Positions 1-8,375 of a DNA stretch of 64,000 nt are shown here, in pieces; position 1 is the first letter of the stretch, and every line of letters begins with the position of its first letter. The DNA is from Marinobacter persicus. GTDB taxonomy: Bacteria; Pseudomonadota; Gammaproteobacteria; Pseudomonadales; Oleiphilaceae. The notes below the pieces were generated by a model. The model worked only from the letters and a program-made list of their open reading frames with translations. It searched no databases and was not told where the DNA came from. Location: NCBI RefSeq assembly GCF_002934325.1, contig NZ_PTIV01000002.1, positions 62,001 through 126,000 on the forward strand. Direction: 5' to 3'. The position numbers and the translations under genes were made by a program.

Positions 1-176
1 CCGCACAGCCCCACCCGGCGGACACCACGATCTTTCAATTGCTGCGCCAGTTCACCAGCGGCCTGCCACATCTGGCCGTAACTCAGTTCACCATCCGCGC
101 CTTTCAATGCCACCCGGTCCGGATGCTCCCGGACCTGCGCGTGAAGTTGTTGAAAATATTCAGGCAAGGTGGCCAT
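1..176 (-). CDS. AMP-dependent synthetase/ligase, N-terminal fragment
   Basis: Only the first 58 codons lie in the window; the gene runs off the left edge. The N-terminus (MATLPEYFQQL, then HPDRVALKGADGELSYGQM) is the usual opening of an ANL-family acyl-CoA synthetase or AMP-ligase, which activates a carboxylic acid as acyl-adenylate. The ATP and catalytic motifs are outside the window, so the substrate is unknown. Its ATG overlaps the 3' end of the hemolysin-family gene by 17 bases in the same direction, which suggests translational coupling and a shared role. Confidence 0.75.
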   Translation of the reverse strand, partial: MATLPEYFQQLHAQVREHPDRVALKGADGELSYGQMWQAAGELAQQLKDRGVRRVGLC

Positions 177-867
177 AAACCGCACCTCCGTTGTCCTGGT
201 TGACTGTTGCCGGCGCCACGGGCTGCACCAGTCGAAGCAAGCCGCCATTTTCCAATGCGGCAATGCCATCGGCCACGCGAATGGCCATCACCACCGGCTG
301 GTGCTCGTAGTAACGTCCCCAGCCCGCGCCACCGTCGGCAAGGCGGGCAGGGTCGGCGTTGGCGATCACCTGGGTGGGAATGCCCAGTCGGTGGAAGCTG
401 TTACGAAGTTGATCGGTGCCGGTACAGACCACCCAGCGGAAGCCCGAGTTGTGCAGCCACAGCGACAGGGAGGCAAACAGGTATCGGCTCACGCCCGCTT
501 CAACCCCCGCCAGATGCGCGATCTCAGCAATGTCATTGCGATCCTGACCGGGGGCCGGCATCACGGTTTCCACCGGCGTGGACAGATAATCCTCCAGAAA
601 CAGACGCTCCTGACCGGCACTGCGAACACCCACCGCAGCCAGTAACGAGCCCTGGGCCGTGGTCAACGCCAGCAGGCCAGGCACACGCAGAACAGGCTCG
701 GCACCATAGGCCTGCAGGAAGCGTCGGCGAATAAAGGCAGTGGTTTTCGCGGCGGTTTCGGTACCAGCCTGGATTTCACTGAGCCAGCGGCCGGCGCACC
801 GGAACACGGGCGCCACATCCGGGGAGTCTGGTGGGCAATTCACTGAGATCGTCATCGGGTTGGTCAT
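160..867 (-). CDS. Thermostable hemolysin family protein
   Basis: A protein of 235 residues that matches by eye the thermostable hemolysin (T_hemolysin, delta-VPH-like) family: an N-terminal RRRFLQAYGAEP stretch, then PGLLALTT, a GQERLFLEDYL segment and a conserved EIAHLAGVEAG region. No signal peptide is visible. A start at 909 is possible, but the ATG at 867 has a GGAGAG ribosome site six bases upstream and is preferred. The family name comes from Vibrio, and true haemolysis is not implied; the fold resembles acyl- or acetyltransferases. The next gene, overlapping its end, is an acyl-activating enzyme, so a joint role in making an acylated metabolite is plausible. Confidence 0.75.
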   Translation of the reverse strand: MTNPMTISVNCPPDSPDVAPVFRCAGRWLSEIQAGTETAAKTTAFIRRRFLQAYGAEPVLRVPGLLALTTAQGSLLAAVGVRSAGQERLFLEDYLSTPVETVMPAPGQDRNDIAEIAHLAGVEAGVSRYLFASLSLWLHNSGFRWVVCTGTDQLRNSFHRLGIPTQVIANADPARLADGGAGWGRYYEHQPVVMAIRVADGIAALENGGLLRLVQPVAPATVNQDNGGAVYGHLA

Positions 868-932
868 GGCTGCTCTCCAGCAATCGTCGGGGCAAGGCCC
901 TTTGCACATGACTGCCAGATTAGAGAGCCAGG

Positions 933-1015
933 CTTAACCCAGTCTTAAGTCCTGACTAAAAAATTATTAACCCACCCTTAAGGTTTTTGTCACCCGGGAT
1001 TTAAGGCTTGGTTAA
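933..1015. promoter_or_regulatory. Tandem TTAA half-sites with 11-bp period (PmrA/QseB-like operator array)
   Basis: Half-sites start at 933 (CTTAA), 944 (CTTAA), 955 (ACTAA), 966 (ATTAA) and 977 (CTTAA), each exactly 11 bases after the last. A second pair lies at 1000 (TTTAA) and 1011 (GTTAA), also 11 apart. CTTAA-N6-CTTAA is the known architecture of PmrA and QseB boxes, bound by head-to-tail response-regulator dimers. The array lies between the divergent hemolysin-family gene and the gtrA-arnT operon, and a PmrA/QseB-type regulator is encoded at 4018. Binding is inferred. Confidence 0.6.
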
Positions 1016-1075
1016 GAAAGCCGTCCTAAAGTGCCTTGCCATTCCCGGACATCGGCCATCAGGACGCAATCTGCC

Positions 1076-1489
1076 ATGAACCTCCCTCCCATTTATCGAT
1101 CCCGATTGACACGATTGTGTCGATTTCTCACCGGGGGCGGCTTTGCCACCCTGATTCACTGGCTGGTGATGTTCCTGCTCATCGATGCCGGCGTTGACGC
1201 CAGGATCGCGACGGCCGCCGGGGCGACGATTGGCCTGGGCACGAATTATCTGGCCCAGCATCGCTACACCTTCCGCTCGGAGTTGCCCCACCGTCTGGCA
1301 TTTCCACGTTACCTGGCCACATCCAGCGCGGGATGGGCCCTGAACCTGGCGGCGTTTTCAGCGGTGTACGCGACCACAAACGCGCCCCTCGCTTCCCAGG
1401 TCACGGCAACGGCGGTAGCGACCATTGCCAATTATTTTCTTGCCGAGAAGTTTGTCTTCCAGAAGGAACAAGCCAATGACATTCACTGA
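1076..1489 (+). CDS. GtrA family membrane protein
   Basis: A 137-residue protein with four hydrophobic segments (about residues 14-35, 38-57, 75-97 and 100-122) and the GtrA-type opening FLTGGGFATLIHW and NYLAQHRYTF. GtrA proteins are thought to flip polyprenyl-phosphate sugars across the inner membrane. An ATG 45 bases upstream is possible, but 1076 gives the typical family N-terminus. It is the first gene of an operon with a GT2 polyprenyl-phosphate sugar transferase (13-base overlap) and an ArnT-like transferase, exactly the partners a flippase would need. The operator array lies just upstream. Confidence 0.85.
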   Translation: MNLPPIYRSRLTRLCRFLTGGGFATLIHWLVMFLLIDAGVDARIATAAGATIGLGTNYLAQHRYTFRSELPHRLAFPRYLATSSAGWALNLAAFSAVYATTNAPLASQVTATAVATIANYFLAEKFVFQKEQANDIH

Positions 1490-2468
1490 TCCGACGCTCA
1501 GTATCGTTGTACCGGTGCACAATGAGGCGGACGTTATTCCGACGCTGTTAAAACGCCTCACCCTCGTTTGCCGGAAAGAGAAAATGGCCACTGAACTGCT
1601 CTTTGTAGACGATGGCAGTCAGGACAACTCGGTTGCGCTGCTGTTGCAAGCACGTCGATGGTGCCCCGAAATCCGGGTGCTTCAGTTATCGAGGAATTTC
1701 GGCAAGGAAGCTGCAGTCACGGCCGGTTTAAGCCACGCCAAAGGCGATGCCGTGATCCTGATCGACGCCGACCTTCAGGATCCGCCCGAACTGATTCCCC
1801 AGATGCTGGCCGAGTGGCGCAAAGGCGCCGATGTCGTGCTCATGAAACGACGCTCCCGCGCGGGCGAAAGCTGGTTCAAGAAACTGACCGCCTCCCTGTT
1901 CTACCGGCTGATCAACCGCATCAGTGATGCGCCGATACCGGTCGATATCGGTGATTTCCGCCTGATGAGCCGGCGCACCGTCGACGCCCTGAACCAGTTG
2001 CCGGAACGGAACCGCTACCTCAAGGGCATGTTCGCCTGGGTTGGCATGCCCACGGTCACTCTGGAGTTTGATCGTGATCCCCGGATGGCGGGGCAAACCA
2101 AGTGGAATTACCTGAAGTTGCTGCACCTGGCCATGGAAGGCATCACCTCGTTCTCAACCCGGCCACTGCGCATTGCCCTGGTGCTTGGCTTACTGGCTGC
2201 AGGCGCTGGCGGCTTTTTCGGGCTCTGGGAAGTGCTCAAAACACTGGTCGTTGGTGTTTCCACCCCCGGTTATGCCTCCATGATCGCCATCGTCACCTTC
2301 CTTTCCGGCGTGCAACTGTTGTGCGTTGGCTTGCTCGGGGAATACGTGGGCCGCATCTACATGGAAACCAAGCAACGCCCGGTGTTTATCCTCGCCGAAG
2401 ACAGCGACGAGAGAATCCCGGACTTTCAACCAACCCTGCGCGTGGCCGGCAATGACCAGAACCATTAA
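1476..2468 (+). CDS. ArnC/DPM1-like family 2 glycosyltransferase
   Basis: A 330-residue GT2 enzyme: LSIVVPVHNEADVIPTLL at the N-terminus, LFVDDGSQDNS, and the metal-binding LIDADLQDPPEL region, followed by two C-terminal membrane helices (about residues 235-260 and 268-295). This matches the polyprenyl-phosphate glycosyltransferases (ArnC, GtrB, DPM1), which load a sugar from a nucleotide onto undecaprenyl phosphate at the inner face of the membrane. The start at 1476 has an AAGGA site and overlaps the end of gtrA; its own end overlaps the arnT-like start. The sugar cannot be told from sequence. Confidence 0.85.
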   Translation: MTFTDPTLSIVVPVHNEADVIPTLLKRLTLVCRKEKMATELLFVDDGSQDNSVALLLQARRWCPEIRVLQLSRNFGKEAAVTAGLSHAKGDAVILIDADLQDPPELIPQMLAEWRKGADVVLMKRRSRAGESWFKKLTASLFYRLINRISDAPIPVDIGDFRLMSRRTVDALNQLPERNRYLKGMFAWVGMPTVTLEFDRDPRMAGQTKWNYLKLLHLAMEGITSFSTRPLRIALVLGLLAAGAGGFFGLWEVLKTLVVGVSTPGYASMIAIVTFLSGVQLLCVGLLGEYVGRIYMETKQRPVFILAEDSDERIPDFQPTLRVAGNDQNH

Positions 2469-3957
2469 TACCTTACTGGGCCTACTGGCTTTCGTTCTGG
2501 TCGTTCGCCTGGGACTAACAGCCTTACTGCCCTTCGCAGATACCACCGAGCCGCGCTATGCGGAAATTGCCCGCATCATGGCGGAGACGGGGGATTGGAT
2601 TACACCCTGGTTTGACTATGGCGTGCCCTTCTGGGGCAAGCCGCCCCTGTCCTTCTGGACCCAGGCCCTGTCCTTCAAGCTGTTCGGTGTGAATGAGTTC
2701 GCCGGCCGCTTGCCCTCGTGGCTGGCCAATGTGGGGATCGTGTACTTGGTTTACGCCACCACCCGCTGGCTGCATGCCTCGCCCGGGTCCGACAGCGCCC
2801 GGATCACTGGCCTGTGGGCCGCCATTATTTACAGCACCATGGCCCTGGGTTTCGTCAGTGCCGGCACCGTAATGACCGACTCGTTCCTGGCCCTGGCAAC
2901 CACACTGGTTATTGCCAGCCTGGTGATCCGGTTACAGGGCGGGACACCGCTCTGGGGTTGGCTCTTCTTTATTGGTCTGGCCCTGGGACTGCTGGCCAAA
3001 GGCCCGCTGGTGCTGGTGTTGACGGGGTTGCCGGTTTTCGTCTGGGTTGCCCTGAACCGCCAGTGGCACACCCTTTGGCAGACTCTGCCCTGGGTCCGTG
3101 GTACGGCGTTGATGCTCCTGATTGCCTTGCCCTGGTACATACTCGCCGAGCTGAAAACACCCGGTTTTTTCGACTATTTCATCATTGGCGAGCACTTCAA
3201 GCGTTTCCTGGTCAGTGGCTGGGAAGGGGATCTCTACGGCAGCGCGCATGATCGTGCCCGGGGTACCATCTGGCTCTATCTTGTGCAAGCCAGCTTCCCA
3301 TGGGGTTTGATTGCAGCAGCCACTTGGGCATGGTCCCTGCTGGGCAAGCAGTCCAGCGACGATATCTGGCACACACAGTACCCCGGGCTGACAACGATGT
3401 TGATAGCCGCCGCTCTAACTCCAGCCGTCTTCTTCACCTTTTCGGGCAATGTTCTGTGGACTTACATCCTGCCCGGTTTGCCATTTCTAGCTATACTGAC
3501 CGCCGGCTTGCTCCAACGCAACGGAAAACCATCGCTAACAAAATTTGCCTTGGCATCATCGCTGGCCATTCCGATTTTAGGCACCGCAGCCGGCGCCTGG
3601 TTCGCCGTGAACCCCGGCCAGCTGAAAACCGAAAGGGAACTGGTACAACGAATCGACGCCATGCCTGAATATTCCCCAGCGGATCTGTTCTATCTCGATG
3701 AGGCGCCATTTTCGGCAAGGTTCTATACTCAGGGCCAAGTTAATACTGTCGATAGCAAGATTCTCAAGAGCCAGATAGCATCCGACTATTGGGCCAAAGG
3801 CAAATTATTTGCAGAAATGAAAGGCGGACAGTCGGTGATTAAACAACTGGCCCCCTCCGCCAAGCTAATCGACAGCAGCAGACGTTACAGGGTATACCAG
3901 GTAGCACCAGTCGCTAATCAATTCCCAGATGTGAAAACCGCTCCAAAGGGGCAATAA
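2452..3957 (+). CDS. ArnT-like lipid A / polyprenyl-sugar glycosyltransferase (GT83/PMT)
   Basis: A 501-residue polytopic membrane protein. The first periplasmic loop reads DTTEPRYAEIARIM...WGKPPLSFW, the signature of ArnT and other PMT-type transferases that move a sugar from undecaprenyl phosphate to lipid A or protein on the periplasmic side. About ten hydrophobic helices follow and a hydrophilic C-terminal domain starts near residue 395. Genes for L-Ara4N synthesis (arnA, B, D) are absent nearby, so the sugar may differ, as in the Francisella and Bordetella ArnT relatives. The last 500 bases are A+T-richer than the rest. Confidence 0.8.
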   Translation: MTRTINTLLGLLAFVLVVRLGLTALLPFADTTEPRYAEIARIMAETGDWITPWFDYGVPFWGKPPLSFWTQALSFKLFGVNEFAGRLPSWLANVGIVYLVYATTRWLHASPGSDSARITGLWAAIIYSTMALGFVSAGTVMTDSFLALATTLVIASLVIRLQGGTPLWGWLFFIGLALGLLAKGPLVLVLTGLPVFVWVALNRQWHTLWQTLPWVRGTALMLLIALPWYILAELKTPGFFDYFIIGEHFKRFLVSGWEGDLYGSAHDRARGTIWLYLVQASFPWGLIAAATWAWSLLGKQSSDDIWHTQYPGLTTMLIAAALTPAVFFTFSGNVLWTYILPGLPFLAILTAGLLQRNGKPSLTKFALASSLAIPILGTAAGAWFAVNPGQLKTERELVQRIDAMPEYSPADLFYLDEAPFSARFYTQGQVNTVDSKILKSQIASDYWAKGKLFAEMKGGQSVIKQLAPSAKLIDSSRRYRVYQVAPVANQFPDVKTAPKGQ

Positions 3958-4017
3958 GAAGCCCGAAATTATCTAAAATTCGAGACCAACCATTTGCCCT
4001 GAGACGGAAACCTCTTC

Positions 4018-4704
4018 ATGCGAATATTATTGGTAGAAGACGATCACCCCCTCGCCCAAACCATGCTCGACATGCTGCGGGAGGATCAGAACACCGTCGA
4101 CTGGCTGGATGACGGCCAACAGGCGGTCAACGCCATCATCGAAGAGCCGTTTGACCTGGTTATCCTGGATCTGACATTACCCCGACTGGATGGCCTGGAG
4201 GTGGTCCGACAGGCCCGGAACCAGGGATCCCAGACGCCCATCATCATTCTCACCGCCCGCTCGGAGCTGGGAGAAAAACTGCAGGGCCTGGACGCGGGTG
4301 CGGACGACTACCTCACCAAGCCCTTTGCCATGGCCGAACTGAAGGCTCGGATTCGGGCCATCACCCGCCGGGGCACCAGCGGTCGCTCCCTGGCCGGGCT
4401 ACAAGTGGGCCGCCTGACGCTGAACACCGACACAGGACAGCTAATTCTGGATGATCAGGCCACTACCCTGCCACGCAGTGAGTTCCAGATACTCCAATAC
4501 CTCATGCGCCACCCGGACCAGGTGGCCACTCGCCGCCGGCTGGAAGAGCAACTGTATGGCTGGGAAGCCGGCGCCGAGAGCAATGCCCTGGAAGTGCACA
4601 TCCATCACCTTCGCCGACGGGTTGGGAAAAGCACCATCCGAACGGTTCGTGGGGTCGGCTACCTCCTCGATAGTCAGGCCGCCGAGGCTGCGCTATGTCA
4701 CTGA
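4018..4704 (+). CDS. PmrA/QseB-type response regulator
   Basis: A 228-residue OmpR-family regulator: receiver domain (residues 1-120) with acidic pocket EDD near 8, phospho-acceptor Asp in VILDLTLPRLDG (about 51) and Lys in YLTKPF (about 101), then a winged-helix DNA-binding domain (about 125-222). Receiver details such as VEDDHPLAQTM and GADDYLTKPFAMAEL place it in the PmrA/QseB/BasR group. It overlaps the kinase gene by 10 bases and sits 60 bases behind arnT. It is the obvious candidate to bind the array at 933-1015, which would make the cluster self-contained. Confidence 0.88.
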   Translation: MRILLVEDDHPLAQTMLDMLREDQNTVDWLDDGQQAVNAIIEEPFDLVILDLTLPRLDGLEVVRQARNQGSQTPIIILTARSELGEKLQGLDAGADDYLTKPFAMAELKARIRAITRRGTSGRSLAGLQVGRLTLNTDTGQLILDDQATTLPRSEFQILQYLMRHPDQVATRRRLEEQLYGWEAGAESNALEVHIHHLRRRVGKSTIRTVRGVGYLLDSQAAEAALCH

Positions 4705-6110
4705 CCCGCACGCTGATACTACTGGTTACCTCGGCGGTGCTGCTGATCGCCACGGCGGCTGCCGGCTGGAGTTACGTGGAAAGCAACCACGAACTGGAAG
4801 AGCTGTTTGACGCTCAACTAGCCCAGAGCACCCGCATTGTTCAGGGCGTGGTGCGACAGTTGGTGGATACCCAGTCCATGGGCCAGCTGTCGTCGACACT
4901 GCGGGGCACCCTGCAGCTTTACGATACCGGCCTGCCCGACCCCGTCGCTGATGGCGAGGAAGAGGAAGTCACCTCCAGCCCGCTTGGCCACAAATATGAA
5001 AAGAAGCTGGCATTTGAGGTCTGGACCTCCGAGGGCAAGCCGCTACTGGATACCCTGAAAGCGGACGACAGCGAAGGCCTTGAGCCAGGCTATACCTGGG
5101 CGGAATCCACGGGCTACCGCTGGCGTACCTTTACTCTTCGCGATCCGGAAACCGGATTCTGGATACGCACCGCCCAGCGGGAAGACATTCGCCAGGAACT
5201 GAGCGAAGAGCTTGCCCTCGGCAACATCCTACCCTTGCTCCTGGCACTGCCATTACTGGCCCTGGCGGTCATTGCCGCGACCCAGTTGAGTTTCAGGCCC
5301 TTGCGACGGCTCGAAGCCCCGGTGCGTGACATGGCCCCGGAGCATATTCACCCACTGGATGCCCGCCAAGCCCCCAAAGAAGTGGCGGGGCTGGTTCAGG
5401 CAGTGAATGGTCTGCTCAAGCGCCTGAACCTGGCGCTGGAACGTGAACGACGCTTTTCCGCCGATGCCGCCCATGAGTTGCGCACGCCTCTGGCCGTGTT
5501 GCGGCTAAACCTGGAGAAGGCCTTCGCGGATAATCCCGAGCAATTCCACAACCTGACCCAGGCGGTAGACCGCATGGTGCACCTGGTTGAGCAGATGCTG
5601 TTGCTGAGCCGGGTGGACGCGGGAACGGATTTCACCCCGGATCAACACAATCTGTCGGCACTGATCGAACAGAGCATCGCGGATGTCGTACCGCTGGCGC
5701 TGAAGAAAAACATCGAACCCATTCTGGAAGACAACACCAAAGGACAGGCGATGGTGCCTTGCCACAGCGCCCTGACCAATACCCTGATGCGTTCGCTGCT
5801 GGCCAACGCCATCCAGTACAGCCCTGAAAATACGATCGTCACCACCACTCTGTCAGCAGAGGATGAGGGGTATTCGATTACCGTTTGCGACCAAGGGCCC
5901 GGCATTCCCGAAACGGAGCGGGAACGGGCACTGAGCCGTTTTGTCCGGCTCGACCAGCGTGTTGGCGGAGGCGCCGGCCTGGGCCTGGCCATTGCCCGCC
6001 GGATTGCCGAACTGCACGGCGGCCAGTTATCGCTGGCCGGCCGGGCCGACGGACAATCGGGACTGTGTGTGCGTATCTGGCTACCCGCAGCCCGAACCAG
6101 TTCTCACTGA
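4695..6110 (+). CDS. PmrB/QseC-type sensor histidine kinase
   Basis: A 471-residue sensor with a first membrane helix (about 7-27), a periplasmic domain of about 150 residues carrying an acidic DGEEEEV run, a second helix (about 178-197), a linker, the H-box FSADAAHELRTPLA, and an ATPase domain with the DQGPGIP and GGAGLGLAIARR motifs. The architecture is that of QseC/PmrB kinases. The acidic run could bind cations (Fe3+, Mg2+) or cationic peptides, as proposed for PmrB, but this is inference. It ends 25 bases from a convergent kinase gene. Confidence 0.87.
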   Translation: MSLTRTLILLVTSAVLLIATAAAGWSYVESNHELEELFDAQLAQSTRIVQGVVRQLVDTQSMGQLSSTLRGTLQLYDTGLPDPVADGEEEEVTSSPLGHKYEKKLAFEVWTSEGKPLLDTLKADDSEGLEPGYTWAESTGYRWRTFTLRDPETGFWIRTAQREDIRQELSEELALGNILPLLLALPLLALAVIAATQLSFRPLRRLEAPVRDMAPEHIHPLDARQAPKEVAGLVQAVNGLLKRLNLALERERRFSADAAHELRTPLAVLRLNLEKAFADNPEQFHNLTQAVDRMVHLVEQMLLLSRVDAGTDFTPDQHNLSALIEQSIADVVPLALKKNIEPILEDNTKGQAMVPCHSALTNTLMRSLLANAIQYSPENTIVTTTLSAEDEGYSITVCDQGPGIPETERERALSRFVRLDQRVGGGAGLGLAIARRIAELHGGQLSLAGRADGQSGLCVRIWLPAARTSSH

Positions 6111-6134
6111 TTCCTGACGTTACTGAGCTGCCAC

Positions 6135-7556
6135 TTACGCTTTTTCTGTCGTCTCCCGGGGCAGACTAACGGTCACTCGAAGCCCTTTACCGTGGGGACC
6201 GGCTGCCAGCTCGATATCACCGCCCATGCCCCGGATGAGCGTGCGGGCGATCGCCAGGCCGAGGCCGGCACCGCCGGTATCCCGGCTGCGGGACTGTTCC
6301 AGGCGGTAGAACGGCTGGAACACCCGCTCGTATTCAGAGGCCGGGATACCCGGTCCCTCGTCGGTGATGGTGACGATGGCTTCCTGGTCCGTGGCCTGCA
6401 ACACCACCTGGGCATGCTGGCCATAGTTCACCGCGTTCTCAATCAGGTTGCGAAGCGCACGCCTGATCGCTTCCGGCTGCCCTTGCAGGACACACCTGGG
6501 ACTCTCTTCCAGGTCAACGGCCAGGCCGATTTCCTGAAGATCCCCGCACAGGCTGTCCAGCAGTGATGCCAGATCGTACTTGCGGTACTGCTCGGTGGCG
6601 CTACCGCGAATGAAATCCAGCGTGGCCTCGGCCAGTTGCTGCATCTCCTGGAGCGATGCCAGCAAGCGGTCTTTGTCTTCGCCCTCCGGCAACAGTTCCA
6701 CCCGCAGCCGCATGGAGGTGATCGGCGTTCTCAGGTCATGGGCCAGTGCTGCCAGCAAGCGGGCCCGATCATCATGGGCCTTGCTGACCTGGTGCTGCAT
6801 CTGATTAAAAGCGCGGATCACCTCACGAATGTCCTCCGGCCCCCGCTCCAATATCTCCACTTTCTCGCCACGCCCAAAGGCCTGGGCAGCACGACTCAGC
6901 TCGTTCACTGGCTGGAGAATTCGACGGATTGCCAGCAACAGGCTCAGCACCAATAGCACGGCGGTAATGCCAACACTGGTGAGAGTGGCTTTCAGCCAAA
7001 GCCAGGAAGGCGCCGGCGGCTGGGCGCGGGCGTTGAACCACTCCCCGGAGGACAATGGCAGTGATACGGTAAGAATGGGCGGACACTCATGGCGTTCATC
7101 GTGATGCTCACGCGCCTCATCATGATCCTCATCGTGGTCACGATCATCATCACGGCGCTCATCGCTATCAGAACGGTAACGATCAGGAAGACACTCTTCC
7201 TCCTCCGCGGCCATGGCCGCCCGCACCCCGTTGTCGGGCAAATCAAATTCCTGGGCCAGACGCCGGGCCATGACCGAGTCGCCATCCGCCGACAGGAAGG
7301 GCGTGGCATCGATGGACAGTTGCAAGGTAGGGCTGGACAGCGCCCGCAGCACACGCTCCTGTCGCTCCGGATCCGTGGTATCCATAAGGGTATAGGCATC
7401 GGCGACCCGCTGCAGCACATGCTCCAGGCTGGCACTGCGCAAGGCGCCCTGGCGTTCACCCGCGAGTATCGCAATGGTGATCACCTGCGCCACCAGCAGC
7501 ACAAGGATCAGCAACAGGGCCAGCTGTCCGGCTGCTCGCCGGGGCCAGAATCTCAT
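6135..7556 (-). CDS. Sensor histidine kinase with His/Asp-rich periplasmic loop
   Basis: A 473-residue kinase: membrane helix 1 (about 11-33), periplasmic domain (34-180), helix 2 (about 181-208), HAMP, H-box LAALAHDLRTPITSM, and ATPase motifs DEGPGIP and GGAGLGLAIART. Residues about 125-158 of the periplasmic part are a dense run of Asp, Glu, His and Arg (DDDRDHDEDHDEAREHHDER) ending in a Cys-Pro pair. Such runs bind divalent metals, so metal sensing is likely but unproven. Its start overlaps the stop of the upstream regulator gene (7553), so they form one operon. Confidence 0.88.
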   Translation of the reverse strand: MRFWPRRAAGQLALLLILVLLVAQVITIAILAGERQGALRSASLEHVLQRVADAYTLMDTTDPERQERVLRALSSPTLQLSIDATPFLSADGDSVMARRLAQEFDLPDNGVRAAMAAEEEECLPDRYRSDSDERRDDDRDHDEDHDEAREHHDERHECPPILTVSLPLSSGEWFNARAQPPAPSWLWLKATLTSVGITAVLLVLSLLLAIRRILQPVNELSRAAQAFGRGEKVEILERGPEDIREVIRAFNQMQHQVSKAHDDRARLLAALAHDLRTPITSMRLRVELLPEGEDKDRLLASLQEMQQLAEATLDFIRGSATEQYRKYDLASLLDSLCGDLQEIGLAVDLEESPRCVLQGQPEAIRRALRNLIENAVNYGQHAQVVLQATDQEAIVTITDEGPGIPASEYERVFQPFYRLEQSRSRDTGGAGLGLAIARTLIRGMGGDIELAAGPHGKGLRVTVSLPRETTEKA

Positions 7557-8290
7557 AAAGGCGCCTCTTCAACGTCGGCAATCCATTGATAGCCGCCGCC
7601 CCAGATGGTTTTGATCAGTCGGGGATGGCGAGGGTCCGGGTCCATTTTCCGGCGCAGACGGCTAACGTGATTATCAATGCTGCGGTCAAACGCATCGGCT
7701 TCCCGGCCCAGGGTCAGATCCATCAACTGATCCCGGGACAGCACCCGCCCGGCATGTTCCAGAAACGCCAACAGCAGTTTGTATTCCGCCGTGCTGAGTG
7801 ACACCTCCACACCGTCCGGATCGGTCAACTGGTGACGATCAACATTCAATTGCCAACCCTCAAAGTGCAGGCACTGGCCAGCCATCGAACTTCGCTGGGG
7901 CGGTAGGGCACTGGCACGACGCAACACGGCCCGAATTCGCGCCAGCAATTCCCGGGGGTTGAACGGCTTGGTCAGGTAATCATCGGCGCCCATTTCCAGG
8001 CCCACAATCCGGTCCGTCTCCTCGCTCATGGCCGTTAACAGAATCACCGGCAGTTCGGTGTGTTCGCGCAGGTAACGGCACAGGGTGAGGCCGTCGTCGC
8101 CCGGCATCATGATGTCCAGTACGACCAGGTCGACCGTGTGATCCCTTAACTGACGCTTCATGGCATCACCGCCATCGGCCAGCAACACGCGCAAGCCATG
8201 TTCCTGCAGATAACGACCCACCAGGTCGCGAATATCGCGGTGATCATCGACCACCAGAATTGTGGAAGAAGCGTTCACGGATAACTCCAT
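7553..8290 (-). CDS. OmpR-family response regulator
   Basis: A 245-residue regulator with receiver domain (ILVVDDHRD, phospho-acceptor Asp in LVVLDIMMPGDDG, Lys in YLTKPF) and a C-terminal winged helix (residues about 140-238) ending in KTIWGGGYQW. It resembles the OmpR/RstA-like group. It is transcribed with the His-rich kinase (4-base overlap). Divergently, 212 bases away, lies a small exported protein that may be its target; the spacer holds a direct repeat at 8376-8430 that could be its operator. A GTG at 8278 is an alternative start. Confidence 0.88.
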   Translation of the reverse strand: MELSVNASSTILVVDDHRDIRDLVGRYLQEHGLRVLLADGGDAMKRQLRDHTVDLVVLDIMMPGDDGLTLCRYLREHTELPVILLTAMSEETDRIVGLEMGADDYLTKPFNPRELLARIRAVLRRASALPPQRSSMAGQCLHFEGWQLNVDRHQLTDPDGVEVSLSTAEYKLLLAFLEHAGRVLSRDQLMDLTLGREADAFDRSIDNHVSRLRRKMDPDPRHPRLIKTIWGGGYQWIADVEEAPL

Positions 8291-8375
8291 CTCTGTACCG
8301 GTGCCCCGATTATAGGGAACTGGACTCGCGACTTGGGAATAAGGTTGTCAAAAAATATCGCATCGCCGCACCCCT

